A stretch of 64,000 nucleotides of DNA from Nitrosomonas sp. Is79A3 (GTDB lineage: Bacteria > Pseudomonadota > Gammaproteobacteria > Burkholderiales > Nitrosomonadaceae): positions 3,100,001 through 3,164,000 of the forward strand of contig NC_015731.1 of the NCBI RefSeq assembly GCF_000219585.1. The letters are read 5' to 3'. A program made the position numbers and the translations under genes. This document shows positions 28,333-36,617 of this stretch, in pieces. Position 1 is the first letter of the stretch; each line of letters starts with the position of its first letter. The notes below the pieces were generated by a model. It was not told where the DNA came from and ran no database searches. It worked only from the letters and a program-made list of their open reading frames with translations.

Positions 28333-29316
28333 GTCCATTTGATTTTTATCATATTTTGGGTAAATTTTATTAGCAAATTTATAAAATTCTTCCCATCCTT
28401 TAAAACCCCTCATTAATGTAGTTAATGAATATAAATGCTGTGCAAGCATTGGATGTCCAACATCCTCAGTTAACCATTGATGGTGCTTTGCTTTCCTTTG
28501 TCCTTTTTCGTTCTTTGGATTTGCTTTTCTTAATTCTTCTAATACCCTTGGACCAAGCCTTGAATAGACTAAGTCATTAATATATTTTCCAACAACAGAA
28601 GGACTCTTGCCTGGTCCTGTATATGTCCAGTTATGTAGTCTATGGATCTGTTCAAAAAATTCGTTTGGAAACATCTGCACCCATGCAGCAATTTCTTTTC
28701 TGATTACTTTCTCTAAATAACCTTGTAGGGCGAGTTTTTCCCTAACATATTGATATCCGGTAGCTTCATCTATTAGTCCTACTATACCAACCTTCGCAAG
28801 ACTTTTTATGATGATTTCTGCTTTGTCAGCAAGATGCTCTTGACTTGGCAGCAATATTTTATGTCCAGCTACCCTTTCTTTTTTTCTTGCATCAAGATAC
28901 ATACTGATAATATCAACAATATCATCACATTCGTAACAATGGGCTTTCTTTCCATTAATATCTAAAAGGATTGAGGCTTGGTCCAAGGATTTATTTTTGA
29001 ATTTTTCAGGAACAAATGGCTGTAAATTCATAGCAGATAGGTACCGGTCCAAGCCGCCTTTTTTATTTCCTGTAATAAGTCCAACAACCTCCCTCTGAAC
29101 AATTAGCCTTTTAATTTCTCCATCTATTTCTATAACAGCGCAAGGTATTTCGTTGCCGAGTATCTTAAGTGTTCCAATGTGTGCGGGGCTTGGGATTGCT
29201 TTTTCTCCGGTCCATCGCGTTTTTGCTGCTCTTTTAGCAATATCTGAACGCTGTTCCTTTGTAAGGGAATCTCTTCTGGCTATTCCACCTTTTGACTGTT
29301 TAGTATCGCTGTCCAT
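28315..29316 (-). CDS. P63C-domain protein, element cargo
   Basis: The 333-residue protein begins with GGIARRDSLTKEQRSDIAKR, shared with the small neighbour. A region (about 48-190) with a possible DNA- or RNA-binding layout follows, then the P63C-type segment (about 190-280) including QMFPNEFFEQIHRLHNW, VGKYINDLVYSRLGP and HHQWLTEDVGHPMLAQHL. P63C is a domain seen in bacterial and phage proteins of unknown activity. No catalytic motif is visible. It is divergent from the transposase, with an inverted-repeat array between them that may be its operator. AAAAGGAAAAA precedes the ATG. Confidence 0.82.
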   Translation of the reverse strand: MDSDTKQSKGGIARRDSLTKEQRSDIAKRAAKTRWTGEKAIPSPAHIGTLKILGNEIPCAVIEIDGEIKRLIVQREVVGLITGNKKGGLDRYLSAMNLQPFVPEKFKNKSLDQASILLDINGKKAHCYECDDIVDIISMYLDARKKERVAGHKILLPSQEHLADKAEIIIKSLAKVGIVGLIDEATGYQYVREKLALQGYLEKVIRKEIAAWVQMFPNEFFEQIHRLHNWTYTGPGKSPSVVGKYINDLVYSRLGPRVLEELRKANPKNEKGQRKAKHHQWLTEDVGHPMLAQHLYSLTTLMRGFKGWEEFYKFANKIYPKYDKNQMDLFLDI

Positions 29317-29335
29317 TTATTTTTCCTTTTATGTA

Positions 29336-29411
29336 ATGCAAGCATAGTATTTGTGAAGCTTATATGCTTGCTCAATAAATAGCAAGCATAACTTAAATAA
29401 TGCTTGCTATT
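29336..29411. promoter_or_regulatory. Operator-like array of GCAAGCAT/ATGCTTGC motifs
   Basis: Four copies of an ATGCTTGC-type motif occur in 76 nt between the divergent P63C gene and the transposase: at 29336-29345, 29363-29372, 29381-29390 and 29400-29409. The central pair forms a perfect 10-bp inverted repeat (TATGCTTGCT and AGCAAGCATA, spacer 8 nt). This is the arrangement expected for a repressor binding site that controls both directions. Confidence 0.6.
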
Positions 29412-29463
29412 ATGTAAATATAATGTATAATTCAAAATGAATTAAATGCTTAAGGGTGTTGAA

Positions 29464-30338
29464 ATGAACAAACTATCAATTGAAAAACGCGCAATGATTC
29501 TAACGATGCTAGTAGAAGGTAGCTCAATGCGTTCAGTCTCACGTATAGCCGATGTTTCAATTAATACTGTAACTAAGTTACTTGTTGATGCCGGTATCGT
29601 TTGTGCTTAATATCAGAATGAGCATTTAGTTAATATCAAAAGCAAGCGCGTTCAATGCGATGAGATTTGGGCTTTCTGCTACTCGAAAGAAAAGAACGTA
29701 GCGCCAGCAGACAAAGGTATTCTTGGTTATGGCGATGTTTACACATGGACCGCAATTGATGCGGATTCAAAGCTTGCTATTTCATGGTTAGTTGGTCGCC
29801 GTGACTATGAATATGCGGAAGCATTCATCGGTGATCTGGCAAGCCGCTTGAGTGATCGTATTCAATTAACAACAGATGGTTATGGCTGCTATATAAATAC
29901 AGTTGAACAGTTCTTTGGCGGTGCGATTGATTAGCAATGCTGGTTAAGATTTATGGAGAAGAAACAAAAGGACAAAAACGTTACAGCCCAGCATCATTTG
30001 TTAGTGCTGAAAAGCGTGTAATGTCAGGAAGTCCAGATATTGAACATGTTTCTACAAGCTATGTAGAACGTCAGAACTTAACAATGCGCATGGGAATGCG
30101 TAGATTCACAAGATTAACCAACGGATTCAGCAAGAAGATTGAGAACTTAGCTCATGCAGTAGCATTGCACTTTATGCACTATAACTTTGTGCGTATTCAT
30201 AAAACACTTAAAGTTACACCAGCAATGGCAGCAGGTATTTCTAACACGCTATGGTCTATGAATGATGTTGTTGCGTTGATTGATGCTAAAGAAGCATCGA
30301 AAGATAGAAGCAGGGGAAAATATAAATCAAGAGATTAA
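29464..30338 (+). pseudogene. IS1-family transposase, broken by a stop and a frameshift
   Basis: The conceptual single-chain transposase starts at the ATG at 29464 with a helix-turn-helix (VEGSSMRSVSRIADVSINTV). A TAA at 29608-29610 interrupts it where related proteins have a codon such as GAA. Reading continues with a DDE core (QCDEIWAFCY, IQLTTDGYGCY). A second stop (TAG, near 29933) reflects one missing base, after which the other frame continues from 29937 (MLVKIYGEE) through STSYVERQNLTMRM, which holds the catalytic Glu, to HYNFVRIHKTLKVTPAMA. No slippery sequence is seen at either site, so programmed recoding is unlikely. Confidence 0.9.
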
Positions 30339-30362
30339 GATATAATTATTTAATAGGATCAA

Positions 30363-30701
30363 TTAATTATCGGTTTCAATTTTATCACCCAATCTAGTAC
30401 GTGAACATGGATTCCTTCCATTGTTCATTAAATCCATGAACATTAGATGAGATGTGTAAAATACGCACAAGATAAGTTGTATAGCCCCTGGTGCGATTTC
30501 TGGTGAATACATACTGAAAAGTATTAGCATGTATTGCGGTAGAGCCAAACCACTTGGCACGTCGTGCTTTAAGAGGGCTATCTCATAATGTGGAGTTATC
30601 TTCTGATCTCTTCTACATCTATACCTGATATAAGGAAAACATATCGCAAGAAAAATCCCTAAAATAACGGCTACATTGTTAGCTATTTCTGCAGATATCA
30701 T
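30363..30701 (-). CDS. Small membrane protein B, element cargo
   Basis: The 112-residue protein has a membrane segment at about 8-26 and one or two weaker hydrophobic stretches (about 52-66 and 74-92). The loops are basic (RYRCRRDQK) and the C terminus is polar. I recognise no family. It begins inside the last codons of the preceding gene (ATGA overlap, 4 nt), so the two are translated together. It is convergent with the broken transposase, 24 nt away. Confidence 0.65.
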   Translation of the reverse strand: MISAEIANNVAVILGIFLAICFPYIRYRCRRDQKITPHYEIALLKHDVPSGLALPQYMLILFSMYSPEIAPGAIQLILCVFYTSHLMFMDLMNNGRNPCSRTRLGDKIETDN

Positions 30702-30964
30702 CTAAAACCAGGTTCATATCTCTCAGAAAGAATTCTACCTCCTAAACCACCAATCACAGCACCAAGTATTGTACATATATATTCTGTCTTAATTGACAGT
30801 ATAACATCTGGAACATCTGTAAAAATGTTGACTATTGTAAGTATAGAGAAAGCTAGAAATGCACCTGTTATTGCATATTGAATATACGAAGATGCCCTGT
30901 ATAACTTTTTTTGAAGTCTTAGGGAAAGAATTCTATCCGGTCTTTTGATAGCAGTGTTTGGCAT
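30698..30964 (-). CDS. Small membrane protein A, element cargo
   Basis: The ATG at 30964 is preceded by GGAGGGGG, a strong ribosome-binding site, and gives 88 residues. A basic N terminus (RILSLRLQKKLYR) is followed by a membrane segment (about 30-50), a short loop, and a second segment (about 64-80, ICTILGAVIGGLGG) ending in a charged tail. It resembles small two-helix membrane proteins, but no family is recognised. It is the upstream partner of small membrane protein B, starting about 170 nt from the element's right end. Confidence 0.68.
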   Translation of the reverse strand: MPNTAIKRPDRILSLRLQKKLYRASSYIQYAITGAFLAFSILTIVNIFTDVPDVILSIKTEYICTILGAVIGGLGGRILSERYEPGFR

Positions 30965-31376
30965 TTCCCCCTCCAATTTAGTTAAATAGTTAATGCTAAA
31001 TATAGCATTTGAATTATGCCTATTAAATTATGAGAAAGCCATAATTTAATTTATATAAGTGCATATACTATAACTGTGTTGTATATGTACAAAGTTAAAC
31101 TGATTTTTATATTATTTCAAACTGAGACACTACCTAGCATCTTATTCCTTTTATTCCTTGCAAATGAGAAGCTATGCTAGAATTATTTTGTATTATTAGG
31201 ATTAAGATTTCAGAATTTTTCAGAAATAATACAACAATAAAATCATAATGTTAATTTTTAAAATCCTCTCTAAGATTAACAATAAAGAATTGATTGCATG
31301 TGCTGAGATTAAAAATCCGGCTGTTGATGCTAGGCCCTGCAGCAGCGCAAGAGATTCCAACCTTAAGGAGCTTGTA

Positions 31377-32066
31377 ATGTCCCAGAAATTCTTACGTACT
31401 ACCGCCGTCTTGCTCGGATTGGCCGCTGCTGTACCCGTATCAGCCGCCGACATTTCTTGGTCGACCGGTCCAACGTTCAACGGACCAAACGGTCACCTTG
31501 GCATTCTTACTAACGGAAGCCTGGTCGAAGCCATCAACCTAGCTGGCGCACCCGGCGCATCAATAACGGTTGATCCCGGTGGATTGAATATCACATTCAG
31601 TACTATTAATTCACCGTTCTACCCCAATTCCTGGAGCAGTGCTGGAAATGGCGGCAACACAGATGCAGCGTGGGGAACCATCCTCAACACGTTCGAATGG
31701 ATTTCGGGTTCCAATCCGACGATTTCCAATTTCCTGAGCGGACTGACAACGGGGCACCAATACCAGCTGCAACTATTCGCCGCGCGTTCCGACTGCTGCG
31801 GCACGCGCACGGCGTCCTTCTCTGATGGCGCAGGTCACACATCTGACGCAGTGCGCGGCGACAGCTACACCAGCATCGTTGGCAACTTTACCGCCGACGC
31901 TCTCACACAGACGCTGCAACTGATCGACAGTAGCAACAACCCGATACTGAACGCTTACGTACTGCGCGACGTCACACCCGTTCCAGAACCAGAAACTTAT
32001 GCCATGTTACTAGCCGGACTGGGACTACTAGGTTTCGTAGCACGCCGCAGAAAAGAAAACACTTAA
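31377..32066 (+). CDS. PEP-CTERM sorting-domain protein
   Basis: The ATG at 31377 follows AAGGAG and gives 229 residues. It has a signal peptide (about 1-24, PVSAADI), a beta-rich middle region with GLTTGHQYQLQLFAARSDCC, possibly a carbohydrate-binding jelly-roll, and the sorting tail VPEPETYAMLLAGLGLLGF followed by ARRRKENT. The tail is almost identical to those of the PEP-CTERM genes near 18 kb. The gene lies 243 nt beyond the right end of the 3.1-kb element and ends at a terminator. Confidence 0.92.
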   Translation: MSQKFLRTTAVLLGLAAAVPVSAADISWSTGPTFNGPNGHLGILTNGSLVEAINLAGAPGASITVDPGGLNITFSTINSPFYPNSWSSAGNGGNTDAAWGTILNTFEWISGSNPTISNFLSGLTTGHQYQLQLFAARSDCCGTRTASFSDGAGHTSDAVRGDSYTSIVGNFTADALTQTLQLIDSSNNPILNAYVLRDVTPVPEPETYAMLLAGLGLLGFVARRRKENT

Positions 32067-32089
32067 TTTGATTGAGCTGTGTTTCAGAC

Positions 32090-32121
32090 AACCCTGTCCC
32101 AGTGACAGGGTTTTGTTTTTT
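32090..32121 (+). terminator. Rho-independent terminator of the PEP-CTERM gene
   Basis: A 9-bp stem (AACCCTGTC with GACAGGGTT) around CCAGT is followed by TTGTTTTTT. It lies 24 nt past the stop codon at 32066. Confidence 0.85.
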
Positions 32122-32223
32122 GGGCCGATGGTACATCGTGATTATCCGGCTTCTGTGTTTTAATACTTCCGGCCCATCGCAATATATCATTCCGTATGGC
32201 AACAATCGAAGTAACATTACTAA

Positions 32224-33042
32224 ATGAAAAACTACCAAGTAAAGCCTGGCAGCAAATTAATACTGTCCCATCTCGATCCCGATGACACCGGTGATTGCAA
32301 AAAGACCGGGCAAGGCAAGAAAAAAGCCAAAGCAGTCACAGAAAAATTGATTGGCAAACTGAGTGAACTGCAAGAACGTTTATATGCAAATAGCAACCGC
32401 ACATTGCTGATCGTGTTGCAGGGGATGGATACCAGCGGCAAGGACGGGACGATCAAGCATGTAATGTCCGGTGTCAATCCACAGGGTTGCAAGGTGGTGT
32501 CCTTCAAGACGCCATCTCCAGAAGAACTCGATCATGATTTTTTGTGGCGCGTACATCAAAAAGTACCTGCCAAGGGCCAGATCGGCATTTTCAACCGCTC
32601 GCATTATGAAGATGTGCTAATTACCCGCGTGCATGAACTGATATCGGAAAAAGTGATAAAGCAACGATTTAATCAAATCATAGAATTCGAGGAATTATTG
32701 TCCGAGAGCGGAATAGTCATTCTGAAGTTTTTTCTGCACATCTCGAAGGATGAGCAGAAAAAACGGCTGGAGGAGCGCATTAACAATCCGGATAAGCGCT
32801 GGAAATTCAATGAAGGAGATATCGAAGAACGGAAATTTTGGGGAAATTATATTGAGTCGTTTGAAACTATGATGGCTGCCACCAGCACCGATCGAGCACC
32901 CTGGTATATCGTACCCGCCAACCGGAAGTGGTATCGCAATCTGGTTATCGCTGAACAGGTTGTGCATGCGCTGGATAGCATGAAACTAAAAACGCCCCGG
33001 GCTCCGGCAGGAATCAATTTTGATACGTTGAAGATTGAGTAG
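32224..33042 (+). CDS. Polyphosphate kinase 2 family (polyphosphate:nucleotide phosphotransferase)
   Basis: The 272-residue protein transfers phosphate between polyphosphate and nucleotides. It has a P-loop in LQGMDTSGKDGTIKHV (about 60-75), the Walker-B-like GIFNRSHYEDVLITRVH (about 122-138), and a lid-type region rich in Arg/Lys (about 175-200). The length fits a one-domain PPK2. Whether it acts on NMPs or NDPs is not clear from sequence. It lies 53 nt upstream of the CYTH-CHAD gene on the same strand, and both fit polyphosphate metabolism. Confidence 0.9.
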   Translation: MKNYQVKPGSKLILSHLDPDDTGDCKKTGQGKKKAKAVTEKLIGKLSELQERLYANSNRTLLIVLQGMDTSGKDGTIKHVMSGVNPQGCKVVSFKTPSPEELDHDFLWRVHQKVPAKGQIGIFNRSHYEDVLITRVHELISEKVIKQRFNQIIEFEELLSESGIVILKFFLHISKDEQKKRLEERINNPDKRWKFNEGDIEERKFWGNYIESFETMMAATSTDRAPWYIVPANRKWYRNLVIAEQVVHALDSMKLKTPRAPAGINFDTLKIE

Positions 33043-33094
33043 TAAAGTATCTGTTCCAACCGCTGCACGCATTGGCACTAGACAAGGAATCGAT

Positions 33095-34585
33095 ATGGAA
33101 ATTGAGCTTAAACTCGCTTTGCACCCGCGCCATACTGCGCGCATCCGGAAACATCCCTTGCTGAGCAAGACCACGCCAGAAAAACGCCCGCTGCTCAGCA
33201 TTTATTTCGATACTCCAAAGTTTGATCTGATGCGGCGCGGCATCGCGTTGCGCGTGCGCCAAGTTGATGATCAATGGATTCAGACGTTAAAAGCCGAGAC
33301 GCAATCCGTCGGTGCGTTGTCGAGCCGCCCGGAGTGGGAAATGGCGATCACCGGCGGCAACCAGCCGGATTTTTCCGTATTACCACCAGCAGCGATGGAT
33401 TTACTGGCTGGAATCAAACTAAAACGTATTGCACCGGTTTTCACGACCAAGTTTGAACGCACCACCTGGCAAATTGGCAACTCAGCAGCACAAGCCGAGG
33501 TGGCGCTCGATATCGGGAAAATCTGTGCAGGAGAAATGTGCCGGGACATCTGCGAAGTGGAAATTGAGCTAAAATCCGGCGCACCGGAATTTTTGTTCGA
33601 TAGTGCAACACAATTGCTAGAACAGGCGCCACTCCACATCGAATCGCGCAGCAAAGCGGAACGGGGTTATATCTTGAGCGGCGCAGTGAATCCAGAACCA
33701 ATCAAGGCGGTGCAAGCGGCAATCCATAAGAATCAAACTGCTGGTGAAGTCTGGAATGCGACGATGCAAGCTGCACTGGTGCAATTGGTCAGAAATGTAC
33801 CCGGTTTTCTGGAAAATGCGCACGACACTGAGTATCTGCATCAGCTTCGCATCGCTTTTCGCCGCCTGCGTACCGGCGTGCTGCTGGCAAAATCGTTGGA
33901 TCAGAAATCCCTCGATTGGGATCAGCCGCTACGTGAATCGTTGCACACGCTCAATCCGGCGCGCGACTGGGATGTGTTTTTACAGGAGACTTTATCTCAA
34001 ACCTTGGCGGTACTTGAAAAATCACCGGGGAATGCGCCGATTCATGATACAACACTTGCTCTGATGCGTGATGTTGCTGCGCACGCGCGTCAGCGGGCGC
34101 AAACATTATTGATCAAACCCATTTTCACCCAGCTTGTACTCGACATCGGCCGCAGCCTGCTGGTTACGCCATCCAGCCTGGAAATGCAGGATTCCAAGGC
34201 ATGGGCAGAAGTGATTCTCGAGAAACGCTGGCAAAAATTGCACAAACGCTGCCACGGCTTTGCCACATTGGGTTCTTCCGAACGTCACTTGGCACGCATC
34301 GCCGCCAAGAAGATGCGGTACACGGCAGAAGCTTTTGTACCGCTCTACGGCAAACATGCCAACCATTTCATCACGGCTTTAGCGGCATTACAGGATGAGC
34401 TGGGACGCGAAAACGATATGCGTGCCGGTGTGCAATTACTGCGCGCATTGCCTAAAAAATCGATCCCGCTCAGCTTCGAGCTTGGCCGGCTCAGCGGCGC
34501 ACTGGAATTTGAAGCTGCGCAGCACGCGCATTTATCCAATTCTGTCTGGCGCCGGCTGGAAAGATCGGAATTGTTTTGGCGCTAA
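33095..34585 (+). CDS. CYTH-CHAD domain protein
   Basis: The ATG at 33095, after AAGGAA, gives 496 residues. The N-terminal CYTH domain (about 1-200) begins with the characteristic EIELKL and includes TYFDTP-like IYFDTPKFDL, expected to bind triphosphate or polyphosphate with Mg. The C-terminal CHAD domain (about 225-495) is helical and His-rich (HQLRIAFRRLRTG, KMRYTAEAF); CHAD domains bind polyphosphate. The pairing with PPK2 just upstream supports this. The stop codon TAA is supplied by the start of the 148-bp repeat. Confidence 0.92.
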   Translation: MEIELKLALHPRHTARIRKHPLLSKTTPEKRPLLSIYFDTPKFDLMRRGIALRVRQVDDQWIQTLKAETQSVGALSSRPEWEMAITGGNQPDFSVLPPAAMDLLAGIKLKRIAPVFTTKFERTTWQIGNSAAQAEVALDIGKICAGEMCRDICEVEIELKSGAPEFLFDSATQLLEQAPLHIESRSKAERGYILSGAVNPEPIKAVQAAIHKNQTAGEVWNATMQAALVQLVRNVPGFLENAHDTEYLHQLRIAFRRLRTGVLLAKSLDQKSLDWDQPLRESLHTLNPARDWDVFLQETLSQTLAVLEKSPGNAPIHDTTLALMRDVAAHARQRAQTLLIKPIFTQLVLDIGRSLLVTPSSLEMQDSKAWAEVILEKRWQKLHKRCHGFATLGSSERHLARIAAKKMRYTAEAFVPLYGKHANHFITALAALQDELGRENDMRAGVQLLRALPKKSIPLSFELGRLSGALEFEAAQHAHLSNSVWRRLERSELFWR

Positions 34586-34663
34586 CAGGCCGTTGAAAAA
34601 CGTTTTCGAGGCAGCCGATGCAAGGCAAAGACAGGCGAAAAAGCGCAGTTTATGCTTAATAAA

Positions 34664-35587
34664 GGCTATGTCACCGTTAATTGTTGAATGTCATTCATAC
34701 CCAATGCGGCAAGCAAAACTGAGCGGGGAGACAAGGAACCATGAGCACGATCAATCAGCCGTCGCCACCCGAGATAATTGGCAAGGTAATGTGTGGCGAT
34801 GCCGTGAAATCGGCGCATCCATTCTTTGAGTCGACTATCGTAGGCATTCACGTTTTGCACGTGGTAGATCTTGCCGACAACCCGGATACCTGCAGCCAGA
34901 TTGATTGGGCGGTGGGCGATGCCGATTTCCCGCACTGCGGCACCCAATGCCTTGCCGCTATCAGTACAGAGAACTGCATCGTTTGCCAGCAATGGTTTGA
35001 GTGCCGCGCCGATATGCTCTTTGTCAGCTTTCTCCAAAACGAAGTCAGATGTGCTCCCAGTACGGTCACGGCAAATCAACACAGGAATCTGTTCAGAGGA
35101 CAAACCACGCTTCGATGCTTTGCCGCCGCGCTTATGTGGCGGGCGCGTCATACCGTGTTGCGATGCATATCGCAGACTTTTGCGCTGGTGCGCACGCTCT
35201 GACCTGATGCTATTTGTTGCGCGTATTCCAGCCACTTGTCCTTATGGCGCAGGCGTGCCAGTGGTGTTCCGCTTAGTGTATTGAAGGTGACGCGGCAGGC
35301 ACAGCAGCGATAGCGTTGTAACCCAGAAGCCGATCCCCAGCGTGCAATTTGGTTATGACCGCACTTGGGGCACAATGGCGTGACCAGTATACGATTTTCA
35401 ATCAACGTACTGACGGCCTGAATATGCCCAATCTTGTGCAAACAATCTGCTAATAACCTTCTCTGGTGCGGCGTCAATCTTGCAAGTTCTGCCGCTAATA
35501 TTTGGAATTCTTCAGTTTTCATCAAAGATCCTATCTCATTGATTCATATGAAAACAGTATAGACCACTATTTAACGGTGACATAGCC
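34664..35587 (-). mobile_element. IS1595-family insertion sequence, 924 bp, internally deleted
   Basis: Terminal inverted repeats share GGCTATGTCACCGTTAA (34664-34680 and 35571-35587). TTAATAAA is duplicated at both flanks (34656-34663 and 35588-35595), matching the 8-bp duplications of this family. It sits inside the 148-bp repeat. Confidence 0.93.
34666..35525 (-). pseudogene. IS1595-family transposase, internal deletion
   Basis: The 5' part (35525 downwards) has the family's N-terminal zinc-ribbon (CPKCGHNQIARWG, YRCCACRVTFN) and SVRTSAKVCDMHRNTV, then runs to a stop. The other frame resumes at RPPHKRGGKASKRGLSSEQ and continues through the DDE core (LCTDSGKALG, HVQNVNAYDSRLKEWM). The roughly 50-60 residues expected between them, which carry the first catalytic Asp, are missing. 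It cannot make active transposase. Confidence 0.88.
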
Positions 35588-35673
35588 TTAATAAATGAGC
35601 ATTCTGAGCCTGTTTTTAACACCGCAGCGGCAACGCAGATAGTTTTTCAACGGCCTGCTAACCGTTGATTGAA

Positions 35674-36603
35674 TTACCCATGCATATGGACGAACCAAGC
35701 GATACTACAAATTGATGTAATGCACGCTGCCAGTGCCATGAAGGCGTTGCGACGATATTTTTGCACCAATAAAGCCTGCGGATATACCGAAATAATAAAT
35801 GGCTGCGCTGTGTTTCTGGGTTTTGCAATGACATGGGTATCCGGCTCCAGAACCAGTTGCTCATGGATTTTTTGCGCTTCTGATTGCGCCATCTGGCGAG
35901 CGGATTCCCATTCTTTCTGATCGATTTTGCCGTCATTGTTGGCATCAAACCGGTTTCGCAACGCTTGCTGATCTTGTTTCCAGTCATTAATCAGATTGAT
36001 CATCACATTGCGGGCTGATTGCTGCGCCATTGCAGACCAAGTACTGAATTGACCCAATACATACAGCGGCTGGCCCGGTAGTATCAACCATTCACTGTAG
36101 CGGTAATTGTTTGTCATCGCATTCACTATCGACTGACTTTCCAGAATCTGAGTCCGGGTTGGCCATTCGGTATTGCCATACCACACCAGTTTTTCGTTGC
36201 CGTTGACTTCCGCGTCATCCGGATCCACATAGCAACTGTTTACACCATCTGTCAGCTTAAACCGGTGATCACTGTTATTTTTGTAAACAACATTCCAACG
36301 TGTTTGTGTACGGCCATTCTCAGTAAACATTTCCTGTTGCTCGATTACACTGCGATACCAGAGGCAGGGGTGGTTCGAAAGCGGCGCATAAATCGGCTGG
36401 TCATCAACAAACTGCCCCTTTCCTTCCAGTTCAATATAGCCTTGATGCGCAGAACGTAATTTGGCGGTAGGGGTATCCTCGATGATACGCAGCCGCTTCC
36501 AATTGCGAACAAACAAGTAAAAGCTGATCAAGACGGCTAGTAGCAATGCCCCCAAAACAAAATGATATTCTTCCGGTGAAAATTCTGCTGGCAAGATATT
36601 CAT
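35674..36603 (-). CDS. GIDE-domain membrane protein with an EF-hand
   Basis: The 309-residue protein has an N-terminal membrane segment (about 14-32), a GIDE-type domain (about 45-190: GQFVDDQPIYAPLSNHPCLW, YVDPDDAEV) and a canonical EF-hand loop DANNDGKIDQKEWE (about 221-234), then a C-terminal membrane segment (about 285-304). It is often annotated as an E3 ubiquitin ligase by homology to eukaryotic MUL1, but no RING is present, so the label should not be taken literally. It is 14 nt downstream of lemA. The combined sequence suggests a Ca-responsive envelope protein. Confidence 0.88.
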   Translation of the reverse strand: MNILPAEFSPEEYHFVLGALLLAVLISFYLFVRNWKRLRIIEDTPTAKLRSAHQGYIELEGKGQFVDDQPIYAPLSNHPCLWYRSVIEQQEMFTENGRTQTRWNVVYKNNSDHRFKLTDGVNSCYVDPDDAEVNGNEKLVWYGNTEWPTRTQILESQSIVNAMTNNYRYSEWLILPGQPLYVLGQFSTWSAMAQQSARNVMINLINDWKQDQQALRNRFDANNDGKIDQKEWESARQMAQSEAQKIHEQLVLEPDTHVIAKPRNTAQPFIISVYPQALLVQKYRRNAFMALAACITSICSIAWFVHMHG

Positions 36604-36617
36604 GGGGTAACTGTGTA

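Larger units (their letters stand above)
28029..31134. mobile_element. 3.1-kb cargo-carrying element with IS1-type transposase
   Basis: Terminal inverted repeats GGTAGTGTCTCAGTTTGAA are identical over 19 bp (28029-28047 and 31116-31134). TAGCATCT flanks both ends (28021-28028 and 31135-31142) as an 8-bp target duplication. Between them lie a degenerate IS1-family transposase and four other genes, several times more DNA than a simple IS1 element. The interior is visibly more AT-rich than its surroundings. This is best described as a transporter IS that is now probably unable to move on its own. Confidence 0.92.
34582..35661. repeat. 148-bp inverted-end repeat, copy 1, split by an IS1595-family element
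   Basis: The outer parts (34582-34663 and 35596-35661) sum to 148 bp and match the uninterrupted copy at 46281. Its ends (AACAGGCCGTTGAAAAAC and GTTTTTCAACGGCCTG) are inverted repeats. It begins on the stop codon of the CYTH-CHAD gene and ends 12 nt from the stop of the convergent GIDE gene. Confidence 0.9.

Noticed and set aside
29600..29940. Programmed frameshift or readthrough in the IS1-family transposase
   Set aside because: No A-rich slippery run is present at either lesion, and related single-ORF transposases are continuous; decay is the simpler reading.
35148..35235. Two separate IS1595 genes
   Set aside because: Both frames match parts of one transposase with a deletion between them, so they are one pseudogene.
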